Of a stretch of 64,000 nt of DNA, positions 47,264-56,386 are shown piece after piece. The translations under genes and the position numbers were made by a program. Each line of letters begins with the position of its first letter. Positions within the stretch are counted from its first letter, which is position 1. Under the pieces are notes generated by a model. The model saw nothing but the letters and a program-made list of their open reading frames with translations, did no database searches and was not told the origin of the DNA. Origin of the DNA: DASSBG01 sp035699085 (GTDB taxonomy: Bacteria > Pseudomonadota > Gammaproteobacteria > Xanthomonadales > Rhodanobacteraceae); the NCBI GenBank assembly GCA_035699085.1, contig DASSBG010000028.1, positions 1 to 64,000 of the forward strand, given 5' to 3'.

Positions 47264-50200
47264 GGCGCCCCCTCGGCACGCACGCGCCAGATCGCGAACG
47301 GGCTCTGCGCCGGATCAAGCCTCAGATGCTGCCATTTGCCGCGCCAGGCGAAGGCCCGGTCGTTCAGCAGGTCCTCTGCCTGGAGCGAGGCCTCGTCCGG
47401 CAGGCCGAAATTCCACAGCGGCAACTCGACATCGGCCTCCTGCGCATGGTGCGGGTCGAGGTTTACCGCCACCAGCAGCACGTTGTCGCGCGCGGGCGTG
47501 GCGCGTTCGAACCACAGGATCTGATCGTTGCCGGCATGGTGGAATTGGGTGCCGAGGTGGCTGTGCAGCGCCGGGTTCAGGCGCCGGATGCGGTTGAGCT
47601 GCGCGATCTCGCCGATGACGTTGCCGGGTGCGTCCCAGTCGCGCGGCTTCAACTGGTACTTTTCCGAGTCGGCGTACTCCTCGCGGCCCGGCAGCGCGTC
47701 GGCTTCGCACAGCTCGAACCCGCTGTAGATGCCCCACAGCCCCGACAGCGTTGCCGCCAGCGCCGCGCGCACCACGAAGCCGGCGCGGCCGGAGGTTTGC
47801 AGGTACCACGGATTGATGTCGGGCGTGTTGGCGAAAAAGTGCGGCCGCAGGTACTCGGCCTCCGGACCCTCGCCCAGCTCTCGCAGGTACTCAATCAGCT
47901 CCGGCTTGCTGTTGCGCCAGGTGAAGTAGGTGTAGGACTGGTTGAAGCCGAGCTTGGCCAGCCGCCGCAGCAGCTTGGGTCGGGTGAAGGCCTCGGCGAG
48001 GAAGATCACCTCCGGGTCCTCGCCGCGGATCGAGCCGATCAGCCACGACCAGAACGGCATCGGCTTGGTGTGCGGGTTGTCGACGCGGAACGTGGTGATG
48101 CCCTCGCCGATCCAGAAGCGCACCACCTCGCGCAGCGCCAGCCACAGGTCGGGCAGCGCCTCCTCGGCGTAGAAGTCGACGTTGACGATGTCTTCATAAC
48201 GCTTGGGCGGATTCTCGGCATGGCGCACGGTGCCGTCGCTGCGCCAGTCGAACCAGCCGGGATGCTCGCGCAGCCACGGGTGGTCGGGTGAGCACTGCAC
48301 CGCCAGGTCGAGGGCAATCTCCATCCCGCGCCGCGCCGCCGCCTGGCGCAGCCGACGAAAATCCTCAAGCGTGCCGAGCTCGGCGTGGACGGCGGTGTGG
48401 CCGCCGTCGTCGGCGCCGATGGCGTAGACGCTGCCGGGATCGTCGGCTGCCGCCTGCAGCGCGTTGTTGCGGCCCTTGCGCTGGCTGCGGCCGATCGGGT
48501 GGATTGGCGGCAGGTAGAGCACGTCGAAGCCCATGGCGGCGATCGCGTCGAGCCGGCCAATCACATCCTCGAAGCGGCCGTGACGTGCCGGGTCACCGCT
48601 TTGCGAGCGCGGGAACAGCTCATACCAGGCAGCGAAGCCGGCCCGCTGTGGATCGACGTCAACGGCGTAGGGCCGGCTGCGCGCGCGCTGCGGGCGCGGG
48701 TCGGCGGCAGCGACCAGGTCTGCACTGCGCTCGGCCAGCAGCAGGTCGACCTGGGTTGGCCGGTCGGCCGCGCGCAGTTCGTCCAGCAGCGCCTCGACCA
48801 GGCCCTGGTGCGGCGGCGCAGCCTGGGCCGCGATCTGCTCGACCAGCGCGATGGTGTCGGCAATGTCGGTGGCCTCGGCCACGCCGGCCAATTCGCGCTT
48901 GCGCAGGTCCTCCCGGGCCCCGGCAAAGCGGTTGTGCCAGGCCTCGATCATGAACTCGTGGCGACCCAGCCGCGGCAATGGCGCTTCGCCGCGCCAGCGG
49001 TCGTTGCCCAGGCCGCGCATGCGGCAGCGCTGCCAGGTTTTCTCGTCGCAGGCGCGCCACAACAGCTCGACCCCCAGCGATTCATGGCCATCGATGAAGA
49101 CGTCTGCCTCCACCGCCAGCTCGCTGCCCACGCAGCGCTTGGCGGCGAACAGGCCACCGTCGACGCTGGGACTCACCGCCTCGATGGCGATGCGTGGCGC
49201 CGCGGTCGCGGTTTCCACAGCGTTGCCGCCATGCCGCGCCCGTGGCGCCGGCTGCGCGACCCAGGCGCGCACGCCGCCGGCCTCGACCAGTTCCCCGTCC
49301 GGCGCATCGCCATCGCCGGGCAGCAGCGGCGCCAGCCGTGTGTGCTCGCCCAGGGCGGCCCGCAGCGTGCGCCGTACCGGCGCCCGCGCGTGGTCGAGGT
49401 CGGCGTTGATCAACACCAGCCGGGTGTCCTCCGCCGGTGCCTCGCCAGCGCCCTCGCGCAGCCAGGCGCCGACCGCCTCGTGTGGCGCACTCAGCTGCCG
49501 CAGCGCCTGCGCCGGCCGCTGCGCAAGGCAGTGGTGCGCTGCCACGATGCGTGCTTCCAGTGGCAGCGCCCCGGCGCCGGCCGCCACGCCGAGGGCCGTT
49601 GCAAAATCGCGCGCGAACTCCTCGTCCATCAATACGCCGTCACCCGTGGCCACCGCGAAATCCAGCGCCCGCTGGTGACGACGGCAGGCGGTGTCGGCCG
49701 GCGGTTGTGCCGTGTCACCGGCCGCCTGCAGTGGTACCAGCACCGGTGCGAGGGCGCGCAGCCGCGCCTGCTCCTCGGCATACCAGGGCGCCCGTCCATC
49801 CCACCACGGCGCCGACGACAGCACCGCGTCGAAAGCCAGCGGCGCCAACGCCCGCAGCTCGCGCGGCCGCAAGCCCGGCGTGTCGGCAATGAATACCAGC
49901 GTCCGCTGCCGCCGCGCGCCACGCATCAGCGCCTGCAGGCGCGCCACCGGCAGCCGCTGCGGCGAGCGCACGTGGAAGCCGCCGGCACCCGCGGCGATGC
50001 AGGCGTCGAGGTGCGTGCGCCACCACTCGGCAATGGCGTCGCTGACGCTGGCGTCGTTCCAGCGCCACCAGGCATCCGCTCCCTGCGCCTGGTCGTCGCG
50101 CCGCCGCGGGTCGGGCGGCTCGACGGCACCACGCGGATCGAAACGGAACCAGTCGCGGTGCGCGGCAACGCGCGCATCGTCGGCAGCGCACCAGTCCATC

Positions 50201-50439
50201 CGCAGATCGAACAGCGGCACCAGGCCGTGCTCCCGGCAGCCGTCGAGCAGCGCCTGCGGCGCCGGTGGCACCGCCGCGTCAGCCGGCGCGGCGGCGCCTG
50301 GCGCGTCTGGCGCAGGCCACGGCGTCGGCAACAGCACATGGCTGAAGCCGGCCGCCTGACAGCGCGCAAGCAGCGGCCGCCACGTGCCAACGGTGGCGCT
50401 GCCGTCCAGTCGCGGGCGATAGATCCGCAGCAGGCTCAA
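47260..50439 (-). CDS. glgE: Alpha-1,4-glucan:maltose-1-phosphate maltosyltransferase GlgE with N-terminal extension
   Basis: 1059 residues. The classical GlgE part is residues about 410-1059: a beta domain (VDGGLFAAKRCVGSELAVEAD), then the GH13 barrel with FRVDNPHTKP (nucleophile near 787), IFLAEAFTRP (acid near 816) and FFANTPDINPW. It polymerises maltose-1-phosphate into alpha-1,4-glucan. The first 400 residues form an additional region that looks like a barrel without GH13 catalytic motifs (LLRIYRPRLDGS, SHVLLPTPWP, FHVRSPQRLPVARLQ). The start appears to be a TTG at 50439. It is the first gene of the operon. Confidence 0.93.
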
Positions 50440-50742
50440 TTCAACGCATCCATGGTCTGGGCGACCCGCGGCCGAAGCCGCCGCGGGCCTGGCGGAAGAC
50501 GTCCGGGTGCGGCCGCGCCGGCGGCGGCATGTCTGGCGGTGCCATCGGTTCCGGTGCAGCCGTGCCTGGAAGCATCGTCAACGATGCATTGCACAACTTG
50601 AACGCCACCTTGCCGGCCCGCGGATCGCGCGTGGTCGCGGCCCCCGCCGCGGACTGGTCGGCTCCGGCAACAGCCGCTGCCAACCGGCCGCGACCGCGGC
50701 TGCGGCGATGCGGCCGCGGCGGGGCGAGTCGCCGCGCTGCCC
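50440..50742. other. Leader region of the glgE operon
   Basis: Extremely GC-rich. A minus-strand frame of 80 codons (50441-50683, Ala/Pro/Gly-rich) ends one base before the glgE start, so a short coupled leader peptide is conceivable, but its composition gives it little support. No convincing promoter boxes. Confidence 0.4.
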
Positions 50743-51315
50743 TCAGGCGGCGGAGCGGTGCTGCTGCGGGTGGCGGCCTTCGGCGAATTCCTCGATCAGC
50801 TTGTTGCAGAAGGCTTCGAGGTCCTTCGGCGTGCGGCTGGTGACCAGGCCCTTGTCGACTACCACGGCCTCGTCGCGCCAGCTCGCGCCGGCGTTCTCCA
50901 GGTCCATGCGGATGCTAGGCACCGAAGTCAGGGTGCGGCCCTTCACCACCCCCGCGTTGATCAGCACCCAGGGACCGTGGCAGATCGCGCCGACGGGCTT
51001 GCCGGCCTTGAAGAAGTGGCGCGCGAAAGCCAACGCTTTTTCGTCGGTGCGCAGTTTGTCCGGGTTGAACAGGCCGCCCGGAACGACGAGGGCGTCGTAA
51101 TCGGCCGGGTCGGTGTCGCCGAGGAAGCGGTCGACCTTGACCGCCTCGCCCTTGCCCAGGTGGTGGAAACCGAGGATTTCGCCGAATTCGGGCGAGACGA
51201 CATCCACCTTGGCGCCGGCCTCTCGCAGCGAGTCGCGCGGGTCGACCAGTTCGGCCTGCTCGAAACCGTCGGTGGCGAGGATGGCGACACGCTTGCCTTG
51301 AAGTTGCTTGCTCAT
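50743..51315 (-). CDS. PfpI/DJ-1 family protein (type 1 glutamine amidotransferase-like)
   Basis: 190 residues. The nucleophile elbow Cys112 lies in GAICHGPWVLI, and VAILATDGFEQAELVDP near the start supplies the conserved glutamate. These match the PfpI/YhbO/general stress protein 18 branch, linked to protection from oxidative and dicarbonyl damage. ATG at 51315. It is upstream of, and co-oriented with, the glgE operon, 303 bases away, in line with a stress role. Confidence 0.9.
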   Translation of the reverse strand: MSKQLQGKRVAILATDGFEQAELVDPRDSLREAGAKVDVVSPEFGEILGFHHLGKGEAVKVDRFLGDTDPADYDALVVPGGLFNPDKLRTDEKALAFARHFFKAGKPVGAICHGPWVLINAGVVKGRTLTSVPSIRMDLENAGASWRDEAVVVDKGLVTSRTPKDLEAFCNKLIEEFAEGRHPQQHRSAA

Positions 51316-51733
51316 TGGGATGCTCCGCTGGATTGCACTGACCTCCCCGCCAATGCATCGAGCGTGCCGGGACCTGCCCGCCGATACACTGCCGTTCACG
51401 CGCGTTTTTGGGTGGCGCGGCCACCGCCCGAACCCAAGACTGGCAAGGCGGGCGCCCGGCCGCCGTGAAAGGCGGCCGTTGCAACGGCGGGGCGGGCCGG
51501 CCCGGTGAGCCGCGGGCGCAGCCGCCATGCCTGCAAAGCGCGAGGTTCGCCGGCGCCGCAAGGCAGGATGCAGGGGCACGCCTCCGGACCAGCCGCCACG
51601 GGGTTCGAGCGCGCAGCCGCATGGCCGCAGCCTGAATCGCAGCGGAATCCCTTCCGTCGCAGGCGCTCCCGGCGGTAGGCGCGCGGTTGTCGCGGTGTAG
51701 ACTCGGCTGACCCGCACTTGAACACTTCCAGGC
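51316..51733. other. Divergent intergenic region between pfpI and the HWE kinase gene
   Basis: 418 bases without a supported gene. A short inverted repeat GGTGGC-GCG-GCCACC stands around 51411-51425 after a TTTTT run. No clear promoter boxes could be fixed on either strand. Confidence 0.4.
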
Positions 51734-53803
51734 ATGCCATCGGACATGGACGAGGCCAAAGCCGCCCTGCCGCATCCGCCGGCGAGGGCAAGGCCGCAGG
51801 CACAGCCGCACAGGCCGCCGCTCAAGGCGGTTGACCTGGATGCTCGCGCTCGTCGCGCACTGCAACACTTTGCCCCGGCGTATGTGGTGGTCGACCGCGA
51901 CCGGCGCATCGTGCACTTCGGTGGCGACACCGGCCGCTGGCTGGCACCGGCCAGCGGCGCGGCCAGCCTGGATGTGTTCCAGATGCTGCCGCGCACCCTC
52001 GCCTGCGTGGTCAACGAGGCCGTCACCGCAGTCTTCGATGATGGCCGCGCCAGCGTCCGCGAACACCTCGCTCCGCCGCGTGCGGATTGCCGGCCGCTGC
52101 GGCTGATCGTGACGCCCTTGCATGGCCGCGATGGCACCGTCGATGCCTGCGTCGTCGGCTTCGACGAGATGGACGCACCGGCGATGGTCGACGACGACTG
52201 CGGCGCCAGCGGCGACCAGGCGCGCCTGTGTGCGCTTGAGGCCGAGCTCGAGGCGACGCGTGCGCAACTGCGCGCGGCCGTCGAGATGCACGAGCAGGTG
52301 GAAGCGGAACTGGGCATCGTCAACGAGCGTTACCGGCTGGTGAACGAGACGCTGGTGGCCGCCAACGCGCAGCTCCGCGAGTCGGTGCGTGACATCGGTG
52401 ACATGAGCGACCAGCTCCACGCCGTCGAGAGCGGCGTTGCCGACGGGCAAACGACAGCGCCCGGGGGCACCGGACTGATCCAGCGGCTGCTTCGCGAGGC
52501 GCCGATCGCTCTCGTGCTGCTCGACCGCGAGCTGCGAATCGTCGACTTCAGCCAGGCCACCAGCGAACTGTTCCGGCTGCGAGACGAGGATCGCGGCCGC
52601 CCGCTGACCGACATCGCCTGCAGTTTCGACCATCCCCATCTGGCCAGCGATCTGGAGCGGGCGCTCAGCCAGGGCGACGTGGTGGAGCGCCTGCTCACCC
52701 ACTCGGCGGGGCAGCGCGTGTTTCTGCTGCGCGCCTGCGCCTGCGGCCCGCAACTGCCCGGTGTCGACGCCGACGCGGCCGGCATGGTGCTGGCCTGCGT
52801 TGACGTCAGCGCCGCACTGTCGCGCAAGCACGCCGACGCCCGGCTGGCGGCGATCATCAACTCGTCGCGCGACGCGGTGATCGGCTTCTCGCTGTACGAC
52901 CGCATCACCGACTGGAACCCCGCGGCCGAACGCATCTTCGGGTTTACCACCGCGGAAGCGCTGGGCATGCCGCTGGCGCGGCTGCTCGCGGACGAACGAT
53001 CCCCCGAGGCCGAGGACTTCTTTGCCGGACGCCGGCGCGACGGTGGACCTGCGCAATTCGAGATGACATGGCGCCGACCGGACGGCGAAAAGTTGCACCT
53101 GGAACTGCTGTATTCGCCGGTGCGCGACAGCGAAGGCAAACAGTTTGCCGGCGAGCTCAGCGCCCGCGACATCAGCGAACGGCGGCTGGCGACCCAGCGC
53201 ATGGAGCTGATGGTTGCCGAGCTGAACCACCGGGTGAAGAACACGATGGCAACGGTGCAGGCGATCATCGCGCAGACGCTGCAAAGCACGCCTGACCCCG
53301 CTGTTTTCAGTGACCGGTTGCTGGCCCGCCTGCTGGCCCTGGCCAAGGCCCATACCGCGCTGTCGCGCCACGCCTGGCGCGGTATTTCGCTGGCCGAGAT
53401 GATTGCCACCGAAATGGAGCCGTGGCAACGTGCGGAAGCCGGCCGTGTGGACGCGCGCGGCGAGGAACTCGCCCTGCCGGCCAAACATGCACTGGCATTG
53501 AGCATGGCCCTGCACGAGCTGACCACCAACGCCGGCAAGTACGGCGCGCTCTCCACCGACGGCGGCTGCCTCGCCATCCGCTGGTGCCGCGACCTGGTCG
53601 ACGGCCAACCGTGGTTGCGGATGGACTGGTCCGAGCATGGCGGCCCACCGGTCACCGCGCCGCGCCACCACGGCTTCGGCTCACGGCTGCTGCGTGAAGG
53701 CCTTGCCTACGAGCTCGGCGGCAGCGTGGCGCTGGAGTTCCCGCGCGAAGGCCTGCACTGCGTGATTCGCATCCCCCTGGACCCGCCAGACGATGCGGCC
53801 TGA
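51734..53803 (+). CDS. Multi-PAS HWE-family sensor histidine kinase
   Basis: 689 residues, soluble. The N-terminal unit (about 40-130; HFAPAYVVVDRDRRIVHFGGDTGRWL) resembles the segment found in CheB-CheR-PAS fusion proteins. A coiled coil (about 155-225), a PAS-like unit (about 245-345) and a PAS domain (about 365-480) follow. The HWE kinase core has phosphoacceptor His about 499 (ELNHRVKNTMATVQAI), ALHELTTNAGKYGALS and WSEHGGPP, then GFGSRLL. It probably phosphorylates the stand-alone receiver encoded 200 bases downstream. The signal is unknown. Confidence 0.88.
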   Translation: MPSDMDEAKAALPHPPARARPQAQPHRPPLKAVDLDARARRALQHFAPAYVVVDRDRRIVHFGGDTGRWLAPASGAASLDVFQMLPRTLACVVNEAVTAVFDDGRASVREHLAPPRADCRPLRLIVTPLHGRDGTVDACVVGFDEMDAPAMVDDDCGASGDQARLCALEAELEATRAQLRAAVEMHEQVEAELGIVNERYRLVNETLVAANAQLRESVRDIGDMSDQLHAVESGVADGQTTAPGGTGLIQRLLREAPIALVLLDRELRIVDFSQATSELFRLRDEDRGRPLTDIACSFDHPHLASDLERALSQGDVVERLLTHSAGQRVFLLRACACGPQLPGVDADAAGMVLACVDVSAALSRKHADARLAAIINSSRDAVIGFSLYDRITDWNPAAERIFGFTTAEALGMPLARLLADERSPEAEDFFAGRRRDGGPAQFEMTWRRPDGEKLHLELLYSPVRDSEGKQFAGELSARDISERRLATQRMELMVAELNHRVKNTMATVQAIIAQTLQSTPDPAVFSDRLLARLLALAKAHTALSRHAWRGISLAEMIATEMEPWQRAEAGRVDARGEELALPAKHALALSMALHELTTNAGKYGALSTDGGCLAIRWCRDLVDGQPWLRMDWSEHGGPPVTAPRHHGFGSRLLREGLAYELGGSVALEFPREGLHCVIRIPLDPPDDAA

Positions 53804-53816
53804 TGCGGAGTACGTG

Positions 53817-53843
53817 CAAGCCCGCCGGCGACGAACGGGCTTG
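53817..53843 (+). terminator. Stem-loop after the HWE kinase gene
   Basis: CAAGCCCG pairs perfectly with CGGGCTTG around an 11-base loop, 14 bases after the kinase stop. No T-tract follows, so it may attenuate rather than end transcription into the receiver gene. Confidence 0.35.
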
Positions 53844-53999
53844 TCCCATGGCCCATCTCCCCTCGCCGCGACTCGCGCCGGCGCCCGGATGCGGGTTCCT
53901 TCCGTATTAAGCGGCTTGCCGCTAAACTCCCGGTTGCAAACCGGTTTCCCGACGACGTCGGCGGACGAACCGCGCGGCAAGCACACAAGGAACCAGCGA

Positions 54000-54380
54000 A
54001 TGAGCTCGAACGGAAATCCGCCCTGCGTACTGCTTGCAGAAGACGAGATGTTCGTCGCCATGATGCTGGAGGATCGTCTGCAGGACGCCGGCTATCGAGT
54101 GCTGAAGGCCGCGCGCTTGGCGAAGTGCCTGGAACTGGCCGAATCGGAGCCGATCGACGTGGCCGTGCTCGACATCAACCTGGCGGGCGAGGCGAGCTTT
54201 CCCGTCGCCACCGCGCTGCGCGAGCGCGGCATCCCCTTCGTCTTCTCCTCCGGCTATGGCGACGAGGGCATACCTGATGCCTGGCGCGGAGAGCCGGTCA
54301 TCCAGAAGCCCTACGACACCAAGGAGCTGCTGAGTGCGCTCGATCAGTGCCGCGGCGGCGGGGATACGGGCAACGCCTGA
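54000..54380 (+). CDS. Single-domain response regulator
   Basis: 126 residues, receiver only. The acidic pair is in VLLAEDEMFVAMMLED, the phosphoacceptor in VAVLDINLAGE and the lysine in VIQKPYD. The FVFSSGYGDEGIP segment is close to the FATGUY signature of stand-alone receivers that work with HWE and HisKA_2 kinases, which fits the kinase just upstream. No output domain, so it acts by protein contact or as a phosphate sink. AAGGA precedes the ATG at 54000. Confidence 0.88.
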   Translation: MSSNGNPPCVLLAEDEMFVAMMLEDRLQDAGYRVLKAARLAKCLELAESEPIDVAVLDINLAGEASFPVATALRERGIPFVFSSGYGDEGIPDAWRGEPVIQKPYDTKELLSALDQCRGGGDTGNA

Positions 54381-54446
54381 CCCATCGCAGCACACTGCGG
54401 CGCAGCGCTCGCCGACCCGCCTGCTGCCCACGCGCAACCCTTGGGG

Positions 54447-54923
54447 TCAGGACGTTTCTTGCATCGCGGCCAACCGGCGATCCAGCGCGTCCCGGTCAAA
54501 GCCCAGCCGCGCCCCGACCTGCTCAAGGAACAGCCGTTCGCCCGGACGCATCCGCTGGTCTGCCACCGCCAGGTGCAACACCGCCTCGAACAACCTGGCG
54601 GCGGTGTCCGAGCCGGCGGGATAGATGGCGACGAATGCCTGCACGCGCGTGTCGACATCCAGCTCGCGCCGGCGCCCCGCCTGGAAAGCCTCGCGCGCCA
54701 GTTCGGCGGCGTATGCCGGCAGGTCCAGTTCCTGCATCAGTGCATTGGCGAAGGCGGCCTCCTCGCTGGTGACGATGCTGTCGGTACCGGCCAGATGGCC
54801 CATCAGCCCGAACAACGTCTCGACCAGCACCTCCTGCTGCGGTGTCACCGCGCCGCCGTGCAGCAGCTCGCCGACGCTTGCCGCGAGGCGGTCAAGCAAG
54901 CCTGTCTGCCGTGTCCATGCCAT
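54447..54923 (-). CDS. TerB-family protein
   Basis: 158 residues, all helical. The region from about 30 onward matches TerB/DjlA-N-like folds: LFGLMGHLAGTDSIVTSEEAAFANALM, then VLHLAVADQRMRPGERLFLEQVGARLG (landmarks only; the acidic residues in these helices are the metal-binding type). Possible metal or tellurite-stress role is from the family, not shown here. The ATG at 54923 begins MAWTRQTG. Divergent from the cytochrome gene. Confidence 0.75.
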   Translation of the reverse strand: MAWTRQTGLLDRLAASVGELLHGGAVTPQQEVLVETLFGLMGHLAGTDSIVTSEEAAFANALMQELDLPAYAAELAREAFQAGRRRELDVDTRVQAFVAIYPAGSDTAARLFEAVLHLAVADQRMRPGERLFLEQVGARLGFDRDALDRRLAAMQETS

Positions 54924-55049
54924 ACCGGAAGCGTAGCGCCGCCGGCCATGTGAAACAACAGGCAGCGCGCCCCTCGGGCGCCCTTGCGGCTCTTGCGCCG
55001 CGACCGGACCGGGTGAATACTTGCTCTGTCCACGGGAGGGGATGCAACG

Positions 55050-55583
55050 ATGAAGACTGCAATACTGCTTGGCTTGCCGGCCCTGTTGCTGGCGATGACT
55101 GCGGCCGCGGCCGCGCCGGCCAAAGGCGCGGGCGACACCAGCATCGCCCGCGGCCGTCACCTTGTCCAGCTTGGTGGCTGCAACGACTGCCACACGCCCG
55201 GCTGGAGCGAACACGGCGGCAGCGCGCCCAAGACACTGCTGCTGACCGGTGGTGGCCTGGCGTTCCAGGGGCCATGGGGCACGACCTATCCGATCAACCT
55301 GCGCCTGCAGGTGCAGGAGATGGATGCAAAGACCTGGGTGAAATCCGTACGCACGACGCGCGCGCGGCCGCTTATGCCCTGGTGGACCTTCCGCTATCTC
55401 AGCGACGCCGACATCACCGCGATGTACAACTACATCCACGCGCTGGGGCCTGCCGGCAAGCCCGCGCCAGCTTGGGTGCCACCGGGTGGCAAGGCCACAC
55501 CGCCGTACATGAAACTGGTGATGCCGGCGGCAATGCACAAATCGGCCGGCCAGAAGACCGCACGAGCAAGCGGGCAGCACTGA
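55050..55583 (+). CDS. Periplasmic c-type cytochrome, single heme
   Basis: 177 residues. A signal peptide (KTAILLGLPALLLAMTAAAAA) is followed by the heme-binding CNDCH at about residues 44-48 (LGGCNDCHTPGW). PLMPWW provides a likely methionine axial ligand, and YLSDADITAMYNYIHAL is the closing helix of class I cytochromes. The C-terminal 35 residues are a Pro/Lys-rich tail. The electron partner is unknown; no oxidase genes are adjacent. GGGAGGGG lies before the ATG. Confidence 0.88.
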   Translation: MKTAILLGLPALLLAMTAAAAAPAKGAGDTSIARGRHLVQLGGCNDCHTPGWSEHGGSAPKTLLLTGGGLAFQGPWGTTYPINLRLQVQEMDAKTWVKSVRTTRARPLMPWWTFRYLSDADITAMYNYIHALGPAGKPAPAWVPPGGKATPPYMKLVMPAAMHKSAGQKTARASGQH

Positions 55584-55655
55584 AGCTGCCGGCGGATGGC
55601 CGCGCGCCCGGTCACCTGCGGGCGCCGGCTGCCCGCGCGCGGCGCACCGTCCGCT

Positions 55656-56138
55656 TCAGGACAGCAGCCGATGCTGGCGATGCCATTCCTCGAGCGACTG
55701 CTCGGGATAGCGCGCAAAGCCGGTGTCGCCGCGGCCACCCGGCGGCTCGCACCACGGCGCCTTGAAATCCAGCATGATCGACACCGTCTCCGGCGCTGCC
55801 GGCAGCGGCGTGTCGATGCATGACGCAAATGGGTGAATCAGCTGCGGCCATTCCGGACTGAAGGCCCAGAGGCAGCTGCCGCAATGCCTGCAAAAACGCC
55901 GCTCGGCGGTGCTGGTGTGCCGCTCGCCGTCTTCCTCGATCTCCGCGCGATAGATGGCGATGTGCTCTTCGCCACTTACCTCCAGTGTCTCGGCGCGAGC
56001 GCCCAGATTGATGGCATACCCGCCACCACCCGCCGTCTTGCGACAGATCGAGCAATAGCAGCGCAGGTAAGGCACAGGCGCGTAGGCTTCGCAGGAAAAG
56101 CGCACGCGCCCGCAGTGACAGGAACCTTCGATGTGCAT
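55656..56138 (-). CDS. GFA-family zinc protein
   Basis: 160 residues. The zinc-binding cysteines appear in order as GSCHCGRVRF, CYCSICRK and RRFCRHCGSCLW, the fingerprint of the glutathione-dependent formaldehyde-activating (GFA/CENP-V) family. Many members have no proven link to formaldehyde, so the role is left open. It converges with the cytochrome gene. Confidence 0.9.
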   Translation of the reverse strand: MHIEGSCHCGRVRFSCEAYAPVPYLRCYCSICRKTAGGGGYAINLGARAETLEVSGEEHIAIYRAEIEEDGERHTSTAERRFCRHCGSCLWAFSPEWPQLIHPFASCIDTPLPAAPETVSIMLDFKAPWCEPPGGRGDTGFARYPEQSLEEWHRQHRLLS

Positions 56139-56326
56139 GGCCGCCTCGTTTCGCGGGTTTCGACCCGCCGTGCAGTGACTCGCGCCGCCGGCGGGGTGAG
56201 TCCGCCGACCGCCATTTCAAACCCGACCCTTTGATCATGATGGCCCGCGGCCGGAGGGGCAAATCTCGGCCGCGCGGAGACGCTGCGCCGCGGTTTTCCC
56301 CGCCCCGGGCGGCGCTGGCAGGGCAA

Positions 56327-56354
56327 TTGCATGCTCCGTGATTCCGGGTACACT
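56327..56354 (+). promoter_or_regulatory. Candidate promoter of the REC-HD-GYP gene
   Basis: TTGCAT (56327-56332), 16-base spacer, TACACT (56349-56354), 33 bases before the ATG at 56387, where GGAG serves as ribosome site. The -35 hexamer is the same as that proposed for lexA2. Confidence 0.4.
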
Positions 56355-56386
56355 GCCTGCCATAAAGCGGACATGGGGACGGAGCC

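Noticed and set aside
51410..51426. Hairpin GGTGGC-GCG-GCCACC as a terminator
   Set aside because: The T-run lies before, not after, the stem on the plus strand, and no gene ends there.
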